From assembly GCF_005938675.2 (NCBI RefSeq), contig NZ_VCCH02000012.1, positions 1-64,000 on the forward strand: a DNA stretch of 64,000 nt, written 5' to 3'. Origin of the DNA: Mycobacterium sp. KBS0706. GTDB lineage: Bacteria; Pseudomonadota; Alphaproteobacteria; DSM-16000; Inquilinaceae. A program made the translations under genes and the position numbers. The notes beneath the pieces are model-generated. The model made no database searches and was not told the origin of the DNA. It worked only from the letters and a program-made list of their open reading frames with translations. Shown piece after piece: positions 60,657-64,000 of this stretch. Within the stretch, counting starts at the first letter, position 1. Each line of letters starts with the position of its first letter.

Positions 60657-62426
60657 TCAGTCATCACCGTCGAGATCCGGACCCGACCCGCGGGTCATGG
60701 GCTCGTACTCGGGCAGCAGGGTCCAAGGGATGACGACGGCATGGCTCTTGGGGCCGCCGAACTGCCAGGCGCGTCCGCTCGGCCGGGCCACCCAGTCAGG
60801 CCCGCGCACCGGGCTGCCCAAGCGCAGCAGCGAGATGCGATGGCCCCCGCCCTCCCAGCGCGTCCCGGCATAGATGCGCTTCACCGCCTGGTGGTTGTTC
60901 GCCACCAACAGCACAGGCCGCTCCGACCCGTCCTCCCGCTTCTCCGGCTCGAGCCGCATGCCATAGGCGCGCAGCTCGTCCCGGTACGGACTGGTCAGGT
61001 CCTTCGCGGCCGCGGCCACCATGGCGCCGAGCGTGATGCGCTTGCGGGCCTTGTACGGGTCGGCCGGCTGGCCCAGCAGGTGGTTCCAGCACTGCGCGGC
61101 GTCGCCGTCTTCCTCGTCGGCCTGGCTCAGCTCGGAGATGATCCCGCCGAGCCGCTCCATCTCCGCCGCCACGCTGTCGGGGTCAGGGGGGCCGTCATGC
61201 AGCAGCAGATCGCGCCCGGCCAGCAGCGCCGCGAACATATCGGCCTGCCGACCGTCGCACCCAGCCTCGATCAGCGCCCGCCGCCACACCGGGGCCGAGG
61301 CCTCGAACACTGGCCATTGCTTGATGGCCCGTGCCCTCAGCCTTGGGCTCATCCCCCGGGCCCCCTCGGTCGCGGCAGTGAGCTTCGCTTCGGCGTCGGG
61401 GTCCCGCGTCGCCTTCACGAGGCGGAAACCGTAGATGCGACTGCGGTCCTGCGGCAGGAGCGGAGGCGGGTTGATGCCGGCGAGAAAGGCCGAGCCGGAG
61501 ACGTGGTTTCGCATCGCCTCCTGGTTGGGCGACCCGCGCGCCACCTCGGCCCCCTGCGCGCCCGACATGCGGCGGATCAGCCCGATCACCATCTGCATGC
61601 GCGACGCGCCGCCGCCGCCCGGCGCCACCTCGGCCTCGTCCAGCAGGATGGCGCGGGACTGGTTGGTCAGCGAGGCGCGGATCCCGGCCTCGGTGTAGTC
61701 GTTCAGCGTCTCGCTCTGCGGCCCCAGCCCGGCGCCCAGCAGCACGATCAGCGCCGTCTTGCCGGAGCCGTGCTCGGCGTCGCACTGCATGTGCACCCGC
61801 CATGGTGGCATCTCACCGAGGAGCGCGAGGGCGTACCAGCCGAACACCATGTCGGCGTCGACCGGCTCGCCGAACCGCCACAGGTCGATCGCGTCGCGCA
61901 TCCGCTGTGCGTCCTCGGCCGAGGCCGGCTCGTCGAAGTCCGGCCTGGCGCAGCGCGGCCGGGCGACATAGAGGCCGGGGTCGAGCCGCAGCCCGGGCCG
62001 CCGCCATCCGCCGGCGACATAGACCGCGTCGCCGCAATGCACGATCGGCGACCCGTCCGGCGCCTTCCAGACGCCCAGGCCTCGCCGCCCGAGCGACGGA
62101 TCGTACAGCCCGATGCGGTGGCACCGCGTCATCAGGTCGGCCGCCGCCTTCTTCGCGTTGAAGTCGTTGACCGGCTCGCCGTCCTTGTCGTGGCGGACGT
62201 GGTTGGCGATCAGCCACGCGTCGCGCCCCTCGAACAGCGACAGCAGGCCGATCGCGGTGAAGTCGGACCGCACCATCCGCCGCAGCTCGCCGGAGGGCGA
62301 CAGGAACCAGTACACGCCGTCGGTCGACCCGACCGCGCGCACCGGGCAGTCGTCCCGCTCCTGGGCGTCGATGGTGGCGAGGATCGGATCGGGGCGATCC
62401 CCCGGATCCTCGGTAGGATCGACCAT
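60657..62426 (-). CDS. phage DNA primase/helicase-like ATPase
   Basis: 589 residues. Walker A DAEHGSGKT (residues 216-224) and Walker B AILLDEAEV (about 260-268) lie in a helicase-type ATPase domain; EAMRNHVSGSAFLAGINPPPLLPQDRSRIYGFRLVKA is sensor/arginine-finger-like. The N-terminal 150 residues (VYWFLSPSGELRRM and following) look like a primase-associated region. It should unwind phage DNA at replication start. ATG 62,426 directly follows the stop of the small Cys-rich gene. Confidence 0.72.
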   Translation of the reverse strand: MVDPTEDPGDRPDPILATIDAQERDDCPVRAVGSTDGVYWFLSPSGELRRMVRSDFTAIGLLSLFEGRDAWLIANHVRHDKDGEPVNDFNAKKAAADLMTRCHRIGLYDPSLGRRGLGVWKAPDGSPIVHCGDAVYVAGGWRRPGLRLDPGLYVARPRCARPDFDEPASAEDAQRMRDAIDLWRFGEPVDADMVFGWYALALLGEMPPWRVHMQCDAEHGSGKTALIVLLGAGLGPQSETLNDYTEAGIRASLTNQSRAILLDEAEVAPGGGGASRMQMVIGLIRRMSGAQGAEVARGSPNQEAMRNHVSGSAFLAGINPPPLLPQDRSRIYGFRLVKATRDPDAEAKLTAATEGARGMSPRLRARAIKQWPVFEASAPVWRRALIEAGCDGRQADMFAALLAGRDLLLHDGPPDPDSVAAEMERLGGIISELSQADEEDGDAAQCWNHLLGQPADPYKARKRITLGAMVAAAAKDLTSPYRDELRAYGMRLEPEKREDGSERPVLLVANNHQAVKRIYAGTRWEGGGHRISLLRLGSPVRGPDWVARPSGRAWQFGGPKSHAVVIPWTLLPEYEPMTRGSGPDLDGDD

Positions 62427-62633
62427 CTACAGCAGCCTCCCCTGCCCCGGCTTGGCCGGCGGATTTGTCATCTTCGGCTGGATGGTGGGCTCGGGAGGCG
62501 AAGGGCGATGCTCGGCGCAGAACCACTCGCCGAGTGCCGGCGGAACCTTCAGTAGGTTGCAGCCGTAACCGAACATCGCCCGGCCGCCGCAGACCTTGCA
62601 GCTGAACTCGATGTGCCGCCCGTCAGTTCGCAT
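62427..62633 (-). CDS. small zinc-ribbon-like phage protein
   Basis: 68 residues: MRTDGRHIEFSCKVCGGRAMFGYGCNLL, then WFCAEHRPS and a Pro-rich tail. The four cysteines in CKVCGG, GYGCN and WFCAEH resemble a small zinc ribbon. The start at 62,633 is uncertain, since no strong ribosome-binding site precedes it. It ends exactly where the primase gene begins, so the two are expressed together, and it is divergent from brnT across the GTATATAC operator. Confidence 0.55.
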   Translation of the reverse strand: MRTDGRHIEFSCKVCGGRAMFGYGCNLLKVPPALGEWFCAEHRPSPPEPTIQPKMTNPPAKPGQGRLL

Positions 62634-62648
62634 GATGATACAGCCATT

Positions 62649-62693
62649 TTGTATATACGATTTTCCTTGCAATCGAGAAACCCGTATATACAA
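62649..62693. promoter_or_regulatory. twin palindromic operator of brnTA
   Basis: TTGTATATACG (62,649-62,659) and CGTATATACAA (62,683-62,693) are a perfect 11-bp inverted repeat, and each contains the self-palindrome GTATATAC. Their centres lie 34 bases apart, about three helical turns. They lie 8 bases before the brnT start and between divergent genes. BrnA-type antitoxins repress their own operon from such sites. Confidence 0.75.
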
Positions 62694-62700
62694 TCAACAC

Positions 62701-62970
62701 ATGTTCGAGTGGGACGAAGACAAGGCCGCAGCCAATCTCGCCAAGCACGGCGTGGCCTTCGAAGCCGTCAGCGACTTCGACTTCGCCACCGCGATCGAGA
62801 CACTGGATGATCGGTTCGACTATCGCGAAAGCCGTTGGGTGGCGATCGGGTTTATCGGAACCGACCTGCACGTCCTGGTCTATACGCCGCGCGGCACCGA
62901 CGTCCGTGTCATCAGCCTGCGCCGGGCTAATGCCCGGGAGAGGAAAGCCTATGAGCAAGCGAAAGCCTAA
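62701..62970 (+). CDS. brnT: BrnT-family toxin
   Basis: 89 residues, the usual BrnT size. FEWDEDKAAANLAKHGVAFEAVSDFDF, then DDRFDYRESRWVAIGFIGTDLHVLVYTPRG and VRVISLRRANARERKAYEQAK are the family hallmarks. BrnT is an RNase-like toxin with a RelE-type fold that inhibits translation. It comes first in a toxin-antitoxin operon and overlaps brnA by 20 bases. Located in a prophage, it may stabilise the prophage or exclude other phages. Confidence 0.9.
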   Translation: MFEWDEDKAAANLAKHGVAFEAVSDFDFATAIETLDDRFDYRESRWVAIGFIGTDLHVLVYTPRGTDVRVISLRRANARERKAYEQAKA

Positions 62971-63415
62971 CCACGTCAGCCAGGAGGCCTGGGACGCCGT
63001 CGACTCCCCTCCCCTGTCCGACAAGATGCTGGCCCGCATGCGCCCGGCGACCGAAACACATCCTGGATTGGTCGCCGAACAGCGGCGCACTCGGGGGCCG
63101 CAGAAGACACCGACTAAGGAGCTCGTCTCGATCCGGCTGGATCGCGATCTTCTGACCCGGCTGCGCGCGCAGGGGGAAGGCTGGCAGCGGATGGCGAACG
63201 AGACACTACGCCGCGCGGTCGGCCTGACTGCCGCCGCTACCGGGGCCGCCGTAGTGCTGCGGTCTGCCGCCGGGAAGCACTCGGCCAAGGCTGTAGCCGG
63301 CAGCGCTCTGACGCAGAGCTCCGGGAAGAAGAGAGACGGCCGCCACCCGGCCAGCGACACCGCCAGAACCGGAGGGACTGCCAACACCATGACCGGCAAA
63401 ACGCGGAAGAAGTAG
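62951..63415 (+). CDS. brnA: BrnA-family antitoxin with long basic C-terminal tail
   Basis: 154 residues. The DNA-binding ribbon-helix-helix part is TKELVSIRLDRDLLTRLRAQGEGWQRMANETLRRAVGL (about residues 55-93), the typical BrnA signature; the N-terminal part (about 1-50) should bind BrnT. After residue about 95 there is an unusual 60-residue Ser/Gly/Lys/Ala-rich tail with no fold. BrnA normally ends near 80-100 residues. ATG 62,951 lies inside the end of brnT. Confidence 0.87.
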   Translation: MSKRKPNHVSQEAWDAVDSPPLSDKMLARMRPATETHPGLVAEQRRTRGPQKTPTKELVSIRLDRDLLTRLRAQGEGWQRMANETLRRAVGLTAAATGAAVVLRSAAGKHSAKAVAGSALTQSSGKKRDGRHPASDTARTGGTANTMTGKTRKK

Positions 63416-63470
63416 CGTTTGTAGACTGTCGTCTTTGGCGCATGCCGAAGTCGACAATGGACGACTGAGG

Positions 63471-63498
63471 GGGCCGCTCCCCCAGGGGCGGCCCTTTT
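63471..63498 (+). terminator. intrinsic terminator after brnTA
   Basis: GGGCCGC (63,471-63,477) and GCGGCCC (63,488-63,494) form a stem followed by TTTTCTGT. It lies 55 bp after the brnA stop and ends against the convergent methyltransferase gene. Confidence 0.75.
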
Positions 63499-63515
63499 CT
63501 GTACGGTTTCCGTAC

Positions 63516-64000
63516 TCACGCCGCCACCTCGTCGATATCCATCAGGGCACCGATTAGGGCCCGGGCGGTGCGCACCGGCACGGCGTTGCCGATCTGCTTC
63601 GTCACCTGCTCGCCGGTGCCGCAGAATTCGTACTCCGTCTCCTCGTCCGAGAACGATGTCGCCCGCGCCAGCTCCGGGTTCTTCAGCATGCGGAACGGCA
63701 GCTTCAGCACGTGCAGCACACCATCGATCAGCACTAGGCGCCGCACGGCCGCGAGGCGCCGCAGCTCGGCGTCGGCATCGGCCACGGCCTCCGGCGCCGC
63801 CTCGGCCAGCCCGAACCGCGCCTTGGTGGTGACGGTCTCCAGCGGCTCGTCGACCGGGCTAGCCACGCCGGTCGCGTAGTAAGGCTGGACGAAGGGTTCG
63901 ACCAGACCCATGCCGCGCTTGCCTGTCACCGACGGGATCGGCTCGCCGATCGGCTGCACCCGCCCGTCCTGGCCGGCATGGGCCACCTGGAGCAGTACAG
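63516..64000 (-). CDS. C5 cytosine DNA methyltransferase, C-terminal part (cut by window edge)
   Basis: At least 160 residues in an open frame running to the edge. The C-terminal FRMLKNPELARATSFSDEETEYEFCGTGEQVTKQIGNAVPV is motif IX-X of C5 cytosine methyltransferases (Dcm type), with GNAVPV the conserved motif X. The upstream part repeats the EPFVQPYYATGVASPVDEPLETVT pattern seen in the target-recognition region of phage enzymes. It should protect phage DNA from host restriction. The catalytic PC motif lies beyond the window. Confidence 0.88.
   Translation of the reverse strand, partial: VLLQVAHAGQDGRVQPIGEPIPSVTGKRGMGLVEPFVQPYYATGVASPVDEPLETVTTKARFGLAEAAPEAVADADAELRRLAAVRRLVLIDGVLHVLKLPFRMLKNPELARATSFSDEETEYEFCGTGEQVTKQIGNAVPVRTARALIGALMDIDEVAA

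Larger units (their letters stand above)
31579..64000. mobile_element. prophage, lambda-like siphovirus (left part; continues past the window)
   Basis: The block is bounded on the left by a tRNA-Phe 3' fragment and holds a full set of head, tail, packaging and lysis genes in lambda-like order, mostly on the minus strand. DNA modification, primase and toxin-antitoxin genes lie to the right. No integrase, repressor or intact tRNA-Phe is seen, so the right end must be beyond 64,000. All large structural genes are intact, so the phage may still be functional. Confidence 0.93.

Noticed and set aside
60407..60667. An 86-codon leftward frame overlapping the primase stop
   Set aside because: Its ATG overlaps the primase stop, which looks like coupling, but it translates the CGGAACCG repeats into Arg/Gly-rich sequence with no family pattern and runs into the next gene's start. 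Non-coding repeats explain it better.
62303..63420. brnTA region as part of a larger defence island
   Set aside because: Flanking genes are phage replication and DNA-modification genes, with no nuclease, helicase or effector of a known defence system next to it within the window.

Overview
The window comes from a GC-rich alphaproteobacterium. The gene families, the codon usage (third positions almost always G/C) and the tRNA-Phe fragment suggest an environmental Rhodospirillales-type organism, for example an Inquilinus/Azospirillum relative; that placement is inference. It splits into ordinary chromosome (1 to about 31,578) and the left 32 kb of an integrated lambda-type siphophage (about 31,579 to the right edge).

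Chromosomal part. 1-3,781: a candidate promoter and a TPP riboswitch precede a thiamine ABC importer (thiB-thiP-thiQ), with a folded intergenic repeat between thiB and thiP. 3,778-5,908: a methyltransferase and an NhaD/ArsB-like antiporter. 6,099-10,711: a form II carbon-monoxide-dehydrogenase-like molybdenum hydroxylase (coxG, coxS, coxL, coxM). 14,587-20,967: a tightly overlapping maturation operon (MoxR/CoxD ATPase, a YcxB-like membrane protein, a GNAT acetyltransferase, a CoxE VWA protein, two half-XdhC proteins, a molybdopterin-binding/MocA fusion and a SufU/IscU-like scaffold). Between the two cox blocks lie an orphan ParD-like antitoxin, a class III nucleotide cyclase, an SDR enzyme and a Tat-exported PvdN-like PLP enzyme. 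21,065-22,554: a TetR gene with a palindromic operator is translationally coupled to a haloalkane dehalogenase of the HLD-II type. 22,649-31,521: an RBBP9-type hydrolase that has lost its catalytic Ser and His, cytochrome b561, a MmcQ-like protein, a class I glutamine amidotransferase beside a PuuB-like oxidase, a 5'-nucleotidase coupled to a patatin, an AraC regulator divergent from an Fsr-type MFS exporter, and a small secreted protein.

Prophage part. A 49-bp 3' fragment of tRNA-Phe(GAA) at 31,579-31,627 marks the left attachment site; the intact tRNA and the integrase should lie beyond the right edge. Nearly all phage genes read leftward. From right to left these are: a C5 cytosine methyltransferase (cut by the edge), a brnTA toxin-antitoxin pair (rightward, with a twin GTATATAC operator), a primase/helicase, a cluster of CGGAACCG repeats, TerS, TerL, gpW, portal, an S49 protease with a nested scaffold start, decoration protein, major capsid, connector/tail genes, a tail-tube protein, gpG/gpGT with a G GGA AAA frameshift site, tape measure, tip assembly proteins, a TipJ-like tip protein with Ig-like repeats, a beta-helix tailspike and a lysis cassette. 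One methyltransferase gene (35,155-35,961) faces the other way, has its own good sigma70 promoter, and looks like a moron (lysogenic cargo gene).

The items I consider most worth a second look are the moron methyltransferase, the regulated dehalogenase, the pseudo-RBBP9 protein, the exported PvdN-like enzyme, the duplicated hairpin/gene remnant beside the capsid gene, the repeat cluster near the primase, and the nested-scaffold and frameshift signals. I found no CRISPR array, no insertion sequence and no complete tRNA or rRNA gene.
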